The position numbers were made by a program, and so were the translations under genes. DNA of 64,000 bases from JAPKYZ01 sp033763835 (GTDB taxonomy: Bacteria; Acidobacteriota; Terriglobia; Bryobacterales; Bryobacteraceae), in NCBI GenBank assembly GCA_033763835.1, contig JANRJS010000033.1, positions 62,001 to 126,000 on the forward strand, in the 5' to 3' direction. Shown in pieces: positions 51,979 to 59,737 of the stretch; positions within the stretch are counted from its first letter, which is position 1; each line of letters starts with the position of its first letter. The notes beneath the pieces were generated by a model. The model saw nothing but the letters and a program-made list of their open reading frames with translations, had not been told where the DNA came from and searched no databases.

Positions 51979-52941
51979 GTGGGGTCATCCCGGAAGGTTC
52001 GAATCGGCGTCGTGGGCGCCGGCAGTTTTGGCAAGAATCATTTGCGCGTGCTCGGCGCGTTGCCGGACGTCGAGCTGGCCGCCGTCGCCGAGCCGGATCG
52101 CGAGCGCCGGGAATCCGCCGTTGCTCAGTACGGTTGCGCCGGCGTCGCGAATGCGCAAGAACTCTCGGGCCTTGTGGACGCCGCCGTCATCGCCGCTCCG
52201 ACAACCCATCACGCCGGGCTGGCGCTGCCGCTGATCGAAGCGGGCGTCGACCTCCTGATCGAGAAACCGATCGCCGCGACCGTGGCCGAGGCCCGGCAGA
52301 TTGTCCTAGCGGCGGAGCGCCGGGGCCGCGTGCTGGCGGTGGGGCACCTGGAGCGCTTCAATCCCGCCGTCGAGGCCCTCGAAGCTCGACGGCTCCTGCC
52401 GCTCTTTTTCGAAATTCACCGGATGAGCGTGTTTACGCCGCGCAGTCTCGACGTCGATGTCGTGCTCGACCTGATGATTCACGACCTCGAAATCGTACTC
52501 GCGCTAACCGGTGCGATGCCCGAAGAGATTCGCGCGGCGGGCATCCGGATTCTCTCGAAGCGAGTGGATATCGCCAACGTGCGTCTGGCGTTTCCGAACG
52601 GTTGCGTGGCCAATCTGACGGCGAGCCGCGCCTCCACCGAACAGGTCCGCAAGCTGCGCGTATTCGCGCCGCACCAATACATTTCGGTGGATTACACCAA
52701 GCAGCAAATGGTCGCGATCTCGATCGGCGAGGACCGGCAAATCCGCTTCGAACCGACTCCCATCGAAAAGGACGAACCGTTGAAGCGCGAGCTGGCGCAT
52801 TTCGCCGAATGCGTCCGCACCCGTGCGCGGCCGAGAGTGAGTGGCGTTGAAGCAACCCGGGCGCTCGAAGTGGCGTCGGATATCCTTGATAAAATCGAAG
52901 CGCACGCCGAGGTGGTGGCGCGTAGTCTTGCCGCAAGTTAA
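51979..52941 (+). CDS. Gfo/Idh/MocA-family NAD(P) oxidoreductase
   Basis: Start set at GTG 51979 behind CGGAG; an upstream extension overlaps the divergent kinase. The 320-aa protein has Rossmann VRIGVVGAGSFGKNHLRVLG (17-36 in the longer reading; near the N-terminus here), LIEKPIA with the conserved Lys, GHLERFNPA, and MIHDLEIVLALTG. Family members oxidise sugars or nucleotide sugars. Its place beside lpxA-lpxI recalls GnnA, which makes UDP-GlcNAc3N precursors for lipid A, but no GnnB-type transaminase is nearby. Role is inference. Confidence 0.85.
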   Translation: MGSSRKVRIGVVGAGSFGKNHLRVLGALPDVELAAVAEPDRERRESAVAQYGCAGVANAQELSGLVDAAVIAAPTTHHAGLALPLIEAGVDLLIEKPIAATVAEARQIVLAAERRGRVLAVGHLERFNPAVEALEARRLLPLFFEIHRMSVFTPRSLDVDVVLDLMIHDLEIVLALTGAMPEEIRAAGIRILSKRVDIANVRLAFPNGCVANLTASRASTEQVRKLRVFAPHQYISVDYTKQQMVAISIGEDRQIRFEPTPIEKDEPLKRELAHFAECVRTRARPRVSGVEATRALEVASDILDKIEAHAEVVARSLAAS

Positions 52942-53965
52942 GGATCCGCCCGAACTCGACGATTCGCTCGACCTTCTCCTTCGCTGGGACACCTTCGACC
53001 GTCCGCGATTTCGGACCGCCGCTCTGGGCTCGGCCGGTGTTCATGCTCTGCTGGCGCTTGCGCTTTTCGCCGTCCCTTGGCCGGACGCTTCCACCATCGT
53101 TCTGCCCGCGCAACGCGTAGATACAAAGCGGGCCACGCCGCTGATCGCCCCGCGATTCGAATTGACGCAGAAAGACGCGAGCCAGGGTCCGGCGGCAAAG
53201 GAAGTGACGCTCGAAGCGCTGTTGCCGAGGCGGGCGAATGCGCCTTCCCGGCCTTTCGTTCCGCCACCTTCGGCTAGGGCGGCGGCGCCTGCGGCACCCC
53301 AATTTTCCGAGCCGATTCCCGAACCGCCGAAGCTTGTGGCACAGGGAAACCCCAACGTTCTCGCGCCCCAGATCGAATTGCCGCCACCCCCGCCCCCGCG
53401 CGAGAACCCGAAGCTCGCCTTCGAAACTCCGGGCCAAAATGCGGGCCAGCCAAAGGGCGACGTGGCCGGCCGGGCGCGGATCGAGACTCCGAAAGCGAGC
53501 GTCGATGAGGCGGTACGGCAAGTGGCGCGCCAGCGTCCGGCGGGCGGAGTCGTCGTTTCGGATCAAATGGACCTAGTGACGGGCGCGGGCGCCCAACTTT
53601 CGCCGGTGCCGAATCAAGGCCGCGCGGGGTCTCGTCTCGAGTTGCTGAGCGATCCGCAGGGTGTCGATTTCAAGCCCTATCTGATCCAGGTGCTCGCGGC
53701 GGTGCGGCGCAATTGGTTCGCGGTGATCCCGGAGAGCGCGAAACTGGGGCAGCGCGGGCGCGTGGTGATCCAGTTCGCGATCGGGCGCGCGGGGAGCGTG
53801 CCGAAGTTGGTGATTTCGTATCCGTCGGGGGTGGATTCGCTGGACCGCGCGGCGGTAGCGGGTATCAGCGCCTCCAATCCATTTCCCCCGCTGCCGGGCG
53901 AGTTCAAGGGAAACGAAGTCCGGCTGCAATTGAGCTTTGTGTACAACATGCCGGTGCAGCCGTGA
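52928..53965 (+). CDS. TonB/TolA-like energy transducer
   Basis: Start likely at TTG 52928, just within the end of the oxidoreductase gene (the frame is open further upstream). The about 345-aa protein has one N-terminal helix (about 36-54, ALGSAGVHALLALALFAVPW), a long Pro/Ala-rich periplasmic stretch, and a C-terminal TonB-like domain (about 250-345: YLIQVLAAVRRNWFAVIPES, RVVIQFAIGRAGSVPKL, NPFPPLPGEF). It is a second, separate relative of the TolA at 3855. It would carry energy from an ExbBD motor to an outer-membrane partner. Confidence 0.82.
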   Translation: MPQVKDPPELDDSLDLLLRWDTFDRPRFRTAALGSAGVHALLALALFAVPWPDASTIVLPAQRVDTKRATPLIAPRFELTQKDASQGPAAKEVTLEALLPRRANAPSRPFVPPPSARAAAPAAPQFSEPIPEPPKLVAQGNPNVLAPQIELPPPPPPRENPKLAFETPGQNAGQPKGDVAGRARIETPKASVDEAVRQVARQRPAGGVVVSDQMDLVTGAGAQLSPVPNQGRAGSRLELLSDPQGVDFKPYLIQVLAAVRRNWFAVIPESAKLGQRGRVVIQFAIGRAGSVPKLVISYPSGVDSLDRAAVAGISASNPFPPLPGEFKGNEVRLQLSFVYNMPVQP

Positions 53966-54117
53966 GCCGGGAGCGGTTCTGGGCGGCGATGGCCTGCTAT
54001 GCGGCACTGGCGGGAATCGGCTGGTGGAGGCTCGACGGAGGGATCCGGTTAGGGCTGTTGGTGTTTCTGGCGGGGCTGGCGGCGCGCACGGCGATCGCGG
54101 CCTTCCGGCCCGAGTAG
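53962..54117 (+). CDS. 51-aa membrane protein coupled to the TonB-like gene
   Basis: A GTG at 53962 overlaps the TonB-like stop as GTGA and opens a 51-aa frame. The peptide has two hydrophobic stretches (FWAAMACYAALAGIGWW and IRLGLLVFLAGLAARTAIAAF) with positive ends, so it should span the membrane twice. No family recognised. The overlap favours a real gene. Confidence 0.6.
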   Translation: MSRERFWAAMACYAALAGIGWWRLDGGIRLGLLVFLAGLAARTAIAAFRPE

Positions 54118-54287
54118 CCACCACGACCCGGTGTATCGATTCCCGTTTTGGCACTCGAGTGCCGCATTGGAACACCAATGCAATCCTGGTACTCCTAGGA
54201 CTTTTTGATCGCTCGCTCTAAGATACTTCGGAACAATTACTTAGACGATTTCCTCCTTTTGGCACTGGGCATGCCTCTTGTTGGACC
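54118..54287 (+). promoter_or_regulatory. fliA upstream region with palindromes and a sigma-54-like site
   Basis: This 170-bp gap holds a 14-bp perfect palindrome GGCACTCGAGTGCC (54150-54163), a hairpin CATTGG-AACA-CCAATG (54165-54180) and TCCTAGGA (54193-54200). TTGGCACTGGGCATGC, with GG (54261-54262) and GC (54273-54274) exactly 10 bp apart, resembles a sigma-54 -24/-12 promoter. TTTTGGCACT occurs twice, 111 bp apart. A start from the sigma-54-like site would fall near the fliA ATG, leaving no leader, so the assignment is tentative. Confidence 0.4.
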
Positions 54288-55052
54288 ATGTCCACTAACG
54301 CCGCCGCCGTCATGGCGAAGATCCAGCCGACCACGGAGGAGCGCGATCAGGTGGTGCTGGAACACCTCCCCCTGGTGCGTGCCATTGCCGTTCGGGTCCA
54401 CGAGAATTTGCCGGTTCACGTCGATCTCGACGATCTTGTCCATGCCGGAATCATGGGATTGTTCGACGCCGTGAAGAAGTACGACTCCGAGAAGAGCGTC
54501 GCCTTTCCCGCCTATGCCAAGCACCGGATTAAGGGCGCGATCCTCGACAGCCTGCGCCAGTTGGATTGGGCTTCGCGCGACCTCCGCCGCCGCCATAAGC
54601 AGGTGGAACAGGTTACGCGCGAATTGGCCTTGGAACTCGAACGCCAGCCTACCGAAGAGGAGGTGGCCGCGAAGATGGAGGTCACGGTCGAGCGGCTGCG
54701 GCAAATGATGCTCGATTTGCGGAACGTGGGCTTGGTATCCGCCTCGACGCGCAACCAGGATCAGGACGATCTACCCGCGCCGGAGTTTCCCGCAGCGCCG
54801 GAACTCCAGCCGGACCGCATGTGCGCCAAGGAGCAAATGCGCGCCAAGCTCGGCGTCGCCATGCAAGCGCTTCCGATCCGCTACCAGAAGGTGGTCACGC
54901 TCTACTACACCAACGAAATGACAATGAAGGAGATCGGCGGTGTGATGGGCATTAACGAGAGCCGCGTCTCACAAATCCACAAAGCGGCGCTTGAGAAAAT
55001 GGCGGTCGCGCTGGACCAGCAGGGCGTGAAATCGGCGGCGGCGTTCGCTTAG
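54288..55052 (+). CDS. fliA: Flagellar sigma factor FliA (sigma-28)
   Basis: The 254-aa sigma factor has region 2 (VVLEHLPLVRAIAVRVHENL, DDLVHAGIMGLFDAVKKYD, FPAYAKHRIKGAILDSLRQL, DWASRDLRRRHKQ), region 3 and region 4 (LPIRYQKVVTLYYTNEMTMK, INESRVSQIHKAALEKM). The SLRQLDWASRDLRR stretch is characteristic of FliA/WhiG. It should direct RNA polymerase to promoters like those found here before fliD and flagellin. It is not in a flagellar operon in this window. Start at ATG 54288 has only weak GGA; ATG 54312 is an alternative. Confidence 0.93.
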   Translation: MSTNAAAVMAKIQPTTEERDQVVLEHLPLVRAIAVRVHENLPVHVDLDDLVHAGIMGLFDAVKKYDSEKSVAFPAYAKHRIKGAILDSLRQLDWASRDLRRRHKQVEQVTRELALELERQPTEEEVAAKMEVTVERLRQMMLDLRNVGLVSASTRNQDQDDLPAPEFPAAPELQPDRMCAKEQMRAKLGVAMQALPIRYQKVVTLYYTNEMTMKEIGGVMGINESRVSQIHKAALEKMAVALDQQGVKSAAAFA

Positions 55053-55358
55053 CCAACGACACGCGGGCTACCCCCATCAGAGGGTAAAAAATGCGAAAGT
55101 ACTGTATTCGAACAAACGACATTTCCCTGTTTCTTCGCCCGACTTATGCGCAAGCGACGGGCCTCGCAAATTGCCGTTCGAGCCTGGTGTCATAGAAATC
55201 CTCCAAGACTAATGAGCGGCGTGAGTACGGTGAGTTCGGACGGTGGGGCAGTGTAAGTGATGGATGGGACGGGAGATGTTCGGGTGGAGTGTCGGTGATC
55301 GGGGATAGCATCCCCCGTTCACGTCCTCTTGTCCTACGACCGAACGGGGTTTAGCCTA
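55053..55358. other. 306-bp gap of lower GC
   Basis: Sequence after fliA drops visibly in GC (some lines near 42%). It holds a hairpin GGGGAT-AGC-ATCCCC (55301-55315) but no tRNA, riboswitch or coding frame I can support. It is the left edge of the low-GC patch with the toxin-antitoxin and AbiTii genes. Confidence 0.5.
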
Positions 55359-55562
55359 ATGAGTATGAGCAGGCAGACGGCCGACCTTCTCGAAGCATTC
55401 GAAGCGCTACCAGACGAAGAAAAGCGGATTTTCACGGCGGGATTCCTACGCCGGGCAATTCCCTTCGATTCCGGTCCGCTGGACGACCAGGAGACGGCCC
55501 ACGCCGCCGACAACCTCTTCGCCGCACTGGATATTGAAGAGAATGGTGCCCGCTCGCGGTGA
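55359..55562 (+). CDS. Antitoxin of a MazF/PemK-type pair
   Basis: Start set at ATG 55359 (or ATG 55365). The 67-aa acidic protein reads RQTADLLEAFEALPDEEKRI then FTAGFLRRAIPFDSGPLDDQ, the pattern of small antitoxins encoded before PemK-type toxins. It overlaps the toxin start by 20 bp, as usual for such pairs. The gene is intact. Confidence 0.72.
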   Translation: MSMSRQTADLLEAFEALPDEEKRIFTAGFLRRAIPFDSGPLDDQETAHAADNLFAALDIEENGARSR

Positions 55563-55877
55563 GGTCTGGCTCTTCGACCTCGGCATGGAAGGTAAGGTCC
55601 GTCCGGTCTTGATCGTCAGCGTACTCTATGGCGATTTGGATCGGGCGCTGGTGACGGTTCTGCCGCATACAACGAGTCTGCGAGGCTCCCAGTATGAGAT
55701 CGGCGTGAATGCGCCGTTCCTGAAGCGGGCGCCTTCCTGGTTCAGAATGTCGCGACGTACCCGAATGTTAGGGCGATTCGGAAACTCGGTGCGCTCAAGA
55801 AGGAACAGTTTGATTTCGTATTCTCAGGTCTTCTCCACTGGCTTGGACACGGAGGCCTCGTGGAATCGACTTCCTAA
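55543..55877 (+). pseudogene. MazF/PemK-family toxin, frameshifted
   Basis: The first 61 codons are typical (M-V-P-A-R-GEVWLFDLGMEGKVRPVLIVS, then LVTVLPHTTSLRG). At about 55725-55728 the frame breaks: the reading continues as RAPSWFRM..., unrelated to the family and running on to 55932. In the next frame from 55731 the expected C-terminus continues (AFLVQNVATYPNVRAIRKLG, then ALKKEQFDFVFSGLLHWLG) to a TAA at 55875. One missing C after AAGC would restore FLKPGAF and a 111-aa toxin. The gene is thus inactive as given, unless it is an assembly error. Confidence 0.82.
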
Positions 55878-56095
55878 GACGGGTGGGCGTAGCGCGTTTG
55901 AAGAATCAAATGGACTGACAAACACTCGATAATCTCTCGCGCACTCGGATGCGGTAGCCTCAATTCGTGAAGCAAGTGAGCGCGGGATTAGGTGGCCAGG
56001 ATACGCCGAAGCAAAGTTCAGCCTGTACTATAAGTAATTGATCCAGCGCCTCTAGGGCATGTTGCAACCCAGAAAGTTACGGTACTCAATCTCCA
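55878..56095. other. 218-bp gap between toxin remnant and AbiTii gene
   Basis: No gene, tRNA or clear promoter found. A TACTAT/TATAAG sequence at 56026-56034 could be a -10 for the AbiTii gene but no matching -35 is visible. Confidence 0.4.
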
Positions 56096-57019
56096 GTGAG
56101 CCTCCTACATGATATTCAGTCGGCTGTGATCGGCCCGGTTGCAGACCTTGGTTCGATCTTATTGAAGGTGCGGCTACTAGCGGCAAAGCTCGGTAGCCAA
56201 CCTTTGGCTGATTGGGTAAACCACGAATCAGAGGGTTATCCCGACGATTGCCCAGTGCCGGATTATCGGGTCATCCCTATCACGTACACAGCCAATTTTT
56301 CAGGCCCATTGGGATCCGGAATCAACAATGCGCCGATTCCACCCGTGTTGGTTCAGCGTTTGGCTGGCGAACAGTGGACGAGGCATTCGATGCGCCAGAG
56401 CGTAGCAGCCGTGGACCAGCTTCTGGCGAGCTTGGACAAGGGCGAAGGTACCCTTGGGATAGATTCTTCAAATCTGATCCTTCTATTTCAGGGCAAGCTC
56501 TATCCTCAGTACACCTGCCTTGCAGTGTACGGCAGTGTTCCCGCCTCCGCACTCGCAGAGCTGAGACATTCCGTTAAGAGTCGCGTACTCCAACTCACAA
56601 TCGAATTCGAGAAATCAATTCCAGAAGCGATTTCTATCACCATTGGAAACCCTGTCACAACAAGCACTGCCAGTTCGGGTGCGGCCACGCAGATCGCACA
56701 GCAGATCATCTACGGGAACGTGACGTCTATATCGGCCTCTGGTGAAGCGTGCGTGAGCATTGGAATTCAAGCTGGTGATGGTTCTAGTGTTATTCAATAC
56801 CTTTCCGCAAAAGGCATCCCTGCCGACGACGCTAAGGAATTCGCGGCAATTGTAGGGTCCGAGAAACCGGAAAGTCTTGACGAGCCATTTGGTAAGAAGG
56901 CGCGGACGTGGCTGGTTGAAAATCTCAAGAAGGCCGTCGCCGGGACGTGGAACGTCGGCGTAGCGGTGGCAACGGACGTGCTTAAGGAAGCTGCAATAAA
57001 ATACTATGGCCTGAAATAG
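56096..57019 (+). CDS. AbiTii-domain protein (predicted abortive-infection factor)
   Basis: The 307-aa protein starts with GTG at 56096. Its N-terminal 170 aa match the AbiTii domain: SLLHDIQSAVIGPVADLGSI, LAAKLGSQPLADWVNHESEG, YPDDCPVPDYRV, then FSGPLGSGINNAPIPP. The C-terminus has RTWLVENLKKAVAGTWNVGV and ends AIKYYGLK, typical of full-length members. The domain is found in predicted phage-defence proteins; molecular activity is not established. GC is lower than in the flanks (about 52-58% on sampled lines), suggesting transfer. It sits alone beside the toxin-antitoxin remnant, and no partner gene is visible. Confidence 0.78.
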   Translation: MSLLHDIQSAVIGPVADLGSILLKVRLLAAKLGSQPLADWVNHESEGYPDDCPVPDYRVIPITYTANFSGPLGSGINNAPIPPVLVQRLAGEQWTRHSMRQSVAAVDQLLASLDKGEGTLGIDSSNLILLFQGKLYPQYTCLAVYGSVPASALAELRHSVKSRVLQLTIEFEKSIPEAISITIGNPVTTSTASSGAATQIAQQIIYGNVTSISASGEACVSIGIQAGDGSSVIQYLSAKGIPADDAKEFAAIVGSEKPESLDEPFGKKARTWLVENLKKAVAGTWNVGVAVATDVLKEAAIKYYGLK

Positions 57020-57040
57020 ACACCGACACTTGATTGACTG

Positions 57041-57068
57041 AAAAGCTTGCCGCCGAAGGCGATCTTTT
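57041..57068. terminator. Possible bidirectional terminator
   Basis: AAAAG and CTTTT flank an internal CGCC-GAA-GGCG hairpin between the AbiTii gene and sppA, which converge here. The stem is short and interrupted, so this is tentative. Confidence 0.4.
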
Positions 57069-57138
57069 AGATCAGTGAGAACACAAAGAGTCGCTATCAA
57101 ACTCGAAGCACATAACGAGTCGTGGGCCTGGACCAGCT

Positions 57139-58875
57139 CTACCGAATTTCGATCCGATACGGCATGAGCCGCAGAATCCCGGCGGGGGGCGTCAGGGTGC
57201 CGAACGTGGGGAAGCCGCGTTCGGTGAGCCAAGCTTTGGCGTGCGATTCGATGGCCGCTTCGGGGGACTTCGCAAACAGGCGCGACAGCAAGTTGCGACG
57301 AGGGGGGTAGGGCACGAGCCGCACGGGCTCGTCCTTGCCGATTTTCGCTTTCACCTTGACGAGTTCGATGGCCTTATCGACGCCCCCCAACTCGTCCACC
57401 AGCTTGCGGTCCTTGCCCTCGCCGCCCATCCACACCCGGCCCTGAGCGAGCGGCTCCACTTCGGTGACCTTCATCTTGCGGGCGTCGGCCACGCGCTGTA
57501 AGAAGCTGTCGTAAGTGAACGCAATCCCTTCGCGGAGCGCGGCGCGCGCGGCGGGCGTCATGGGGCCGTAGTCCGAATCGAACGCGGCGTTCTTCCCGCG
57601 TTGGTAAATCTCTTTCTTCAAACCGATCTTGTCGTAGAGACCTTTCAAATTGGGCTTGCCGTAGACGACGCCGATCGAACCGGTGATCGTGTTCGCGTAC
57701 GCGACGATGGGGTCGCCCGTGGCGGCGATGTAGTAACCGCCCGAGGCCGCGACATCGGACATCGAAATCACCAGCGGCTTCTTGCGGGCGAGCAGCTTCA
57801 TCTCGCGCAGGATCTCGTCGGAGGCGATGGCGTCGCCGCCGGGCGAATCCACGCGCACGATCGCGGCCTTGATTCCTTCGTCTTCCGAAGCGTCGCGCAG
57901 CAAACGGACGAAATCCTCGGACCGGATACCGTCCGCGTCGTCGAATGCGCCGCCGCGCCCTCGCGTGATCGCGCCCGAGCCGACGATCCAGGCGATGGAC
58001 GATCCTTTCCCGCCTTTCGAAGCCGCTTCCCGGATGTAGGTGCGCAGACCGACTCCGGTTAGCTCGCTCTGTCCGAGTTTCTTTTCGAGCTCGTCCTTAA
58101 ACTGATCCTCGTAGACCAGACCGTCGACCAGACCGGCTTTGAGCGCCTTGGGTCCGATGAAAGGGCCTTGGTCGATCAAGGCGCGAACGGCGTCCGGCTT
58201 CATCTTGCGTCCGGCGGCCACCGCCTCCACCGCCGTGCCGTAGATGTTGTCCAGCATGGCGTTAATCACTTCGCGCGTTTCGGGCGTCGAGGAGTCGCGA
58301 GAGAACATATCGCCCGCGTCCTTGTACTTACCCATGTGCTCCACCTCGACCTCGACACCGATCTTGCCGAGCGTCCCTTTGAAGAAGCTCAATTCCGCGG
58401 CGAGACCCTTGACGTCGAGGAAGTCCTGCTCGGCGAGATAGATTTTGTCGGCGGCGGCGGCGAGGTAGTATTCGCGCATACCGGGCGTGCGGAGCCAGCA
58501 GTAGACGGGTTTTCCGCTCTTCTTGAACTCGGAGATCGCGTGGCGAATCTCGGCGAGTTTCGCCCAACCGGCGCCGACGCCGCGGGGCATCAGCGCGACG
58601 GCCTTGATGCGGTCGTCCTTCGCCGCCGTGCGCAGCGCGCTCCAGATCTCGACGACCGACACGGGCGACTGCGACTCGAGAAACGGAATCGGCATATCGT
58701 CGCCGAGCGTCTCGCCCACCGGCCCCTCCAGACGCAACATCAGCGTCGAGCCGGGAGCGACGGCCACCACCGTCTGCCGTTCGCCCGCCGCACGAATCGC
58801 CGCGAACGCGAGCACCACCAAAACGAGACCGGCGAGAATGACGCCGCAAAGAATGCCGAGCAGAAACTTGCGCAA
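57139..58875 (-). CDS. sppA: Signal peptide peptidase SppA (protease IV)
   Basis: The 578-aa membrane protease has an N-terminal helix (residues 4-28), a first S49 domain with GKYKDAGDMFSR, where Lys is the general base, and a second domain with SDVAASGGYYIA carrying the nucleophile Ser. This is the long two-domain (67K) form. It digests leftover signal peptides in the inner membrane. It starts the minus-strand block after the low-GC patch; the downstream TIM-barrel gene (58877) lies 1 bp upstream of its start, so they are cotranscribed. Confidence 0.94.
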   Translation of the reverse strand: MRKFLLGILCGVILAGLVLVVLAFAAIRAAGERQTVVAVAPGSTLMLRLEGPVGETLGDDMPIPFLESQSPVSVVEIWSALRTAAKDDRIKAVALMPRGVGAGWAKLAEIRHAISEFKKSGKPVYCWLRTPGMREYYLAAAADKIYLAEQDFLDVKGLAAELSFFKGTLGKIGVEVEVEHMGKYKDAGDMFSRDSSTPETREVINAMLDNIYGTAVEAVAAGRKMKPDAVRALIDQGPFIGPKALKAGLVDGLVYEDQFKDELEKKLGQSELTGVGLRTYIREAASKGGKGSSIAWIVGSGAITRGRGGAFDDADGIRSEDFVRLLRDASEDEGIKAAIVRVDSPGGDAIASDEILREMKLLARKKPLVISMSDVAASGGYYIAATGDPIVAYANTITGSIGVVYGKPNLKGLYDKIGLKKEIYQRGKNAAFDSDYGPMTPAARAALREGIAFTYDSFLQRVADARKMKVTEVEPLAQGRVWMGGEGKDRKLVDELGGVDKAIELVKVKAKIGKDEPVRLVPYPPRRNLLSRLFAKSPEAAIESHAKAWLTERGFPTFGTLTPPAGILRLMPYRIEIR

Positions 58876-58876
58876 G

Positions 58877-59737
58877 TTAGGCTCCGTTCAAGATCAGATC
58901 GACGCGCTGGGCGACGTCCTTCAAATACGCGGCCCCGCCTTTGTTTAGCTCCACGGTGGCGTAGCCGGACCAGCCGATCTCGCCAAGGGCTTGGTGAACG
59001 GCCTTCCAATCGAGCTCGCCTTCGCGGAGATTGACGAACTGCGCCTGGCGTTGGGCGAATTTGAAATCTTTGAAATGCAGCTTGGCGATGCGCTCGCGGC
59101 CGAGTTCGCGAATCCAGTCCTGCGGATAGCCGAACAGCAGCATGTTGCCGACATCGAGATAACAGCGCACCCAGGGACTCTTAAACTCGTCCACGTAGCG
59201 GCGCATGTCGGTGGGCGAGAGCAGGAACTTGTTCCAGACGTTCTCGACGGCGATAACGACTTTGTTCTTCTCGGCGTGGGGAATCAGCGAGCGGATGCGA
59301 TCCTGGCTGCGCTTCCAGGCGTCGGCGTAGCGCACCTGAGGATTGACGACGGCGGGGACCAGAAGCACCGTGGAAGCGCCGAACAGCTTGGCTTGGTCGA
59401 GACTCATCTTCATGCTCTCGACGGTGCGTTCGGGGACGCCGGGTTCGGGCGAAGACAGCGGGCTCTTCCAATGCTCCATATTCATGATGCCGTGGATGGG
59501 CAACTTGGCCGCCTGCGCCGCTTTCGCGATCTCTTCCGCCTCCTGCATGGTGGGTGTGTTGCCGACCTCCATGGCTTCAAATCCGGCGTCGCGGGCGATG
59601 AAGAACTTGTCGGCGACGGTCGCGCCCTCGTCGATCATGTTCAGAAGAACGGCTTTCTTGATGGGCAGACGCGCCGCGGCCAAGGGAAAGGCGAGGGGCG
59701 TTCCGGCGGCGGCTTTCGAAAAACTGCGGCGGGTCAT
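58877..59737 (-). CDS. Exported TIM-barrel sugar isomerase/epimerase-like protein
   Basis: The 286-aa protein has a Tat-like start (MTRRSFSKAAAGTPLAF) and the AP-endonuclease-2 type TIM barrel of hydroxypyruvate isomerase-like enzymes: GFEAMEVGN, LPIHGIMNMEHWKSPL, VVIAVENVWNKFLLSP, CYLDVGNMLLFGYP, KLHFKDFKFA and LDWKAVHQALGEIGWSGYA. Metal-binding residues (Glu, Asp, His, Glu) appear kept. Substrate unknown. Its start overlaps the next gene by 4 nt. Confidence 0.82.
   Translation of the reverse strand: MTRRSFSKAAAGTPLAFPLAAARLPIKKAVLLNMIDEGATVADKFFIARDAGFEAMEVGNTPTMQEAEEIAKAAQAAKLPIHGIMNMEHWKSPLSSPEPGVPERTVESMKMSLDQAKLFGASTVLLVPAVVNPQVRYADAWKRSQDRIRSLIPHAEKNKVVIAVENVWNKFLLSPTDMRRYVDEFKSPWVRCYLDVGNMLLFGYPQDWIRELGRERIAKLHFKDFKFAQRQAQFVNLREGELDWKAVHQALGEIGWSGYATVELNKGGAAYLKDVAQRVDLILNGA

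Noticed and set aside
55053..55358. Possible c-di-GMP or other riboswitch downstream of fliA
   Set aside because: I could not align the conserved GEMM core or another class; only weak hairpins are seen.
55731..55932. Continued frame of the MazF-like gene to 55932
   Set aside because: After the shift the peptide has no similarity to the family; the other frame does.
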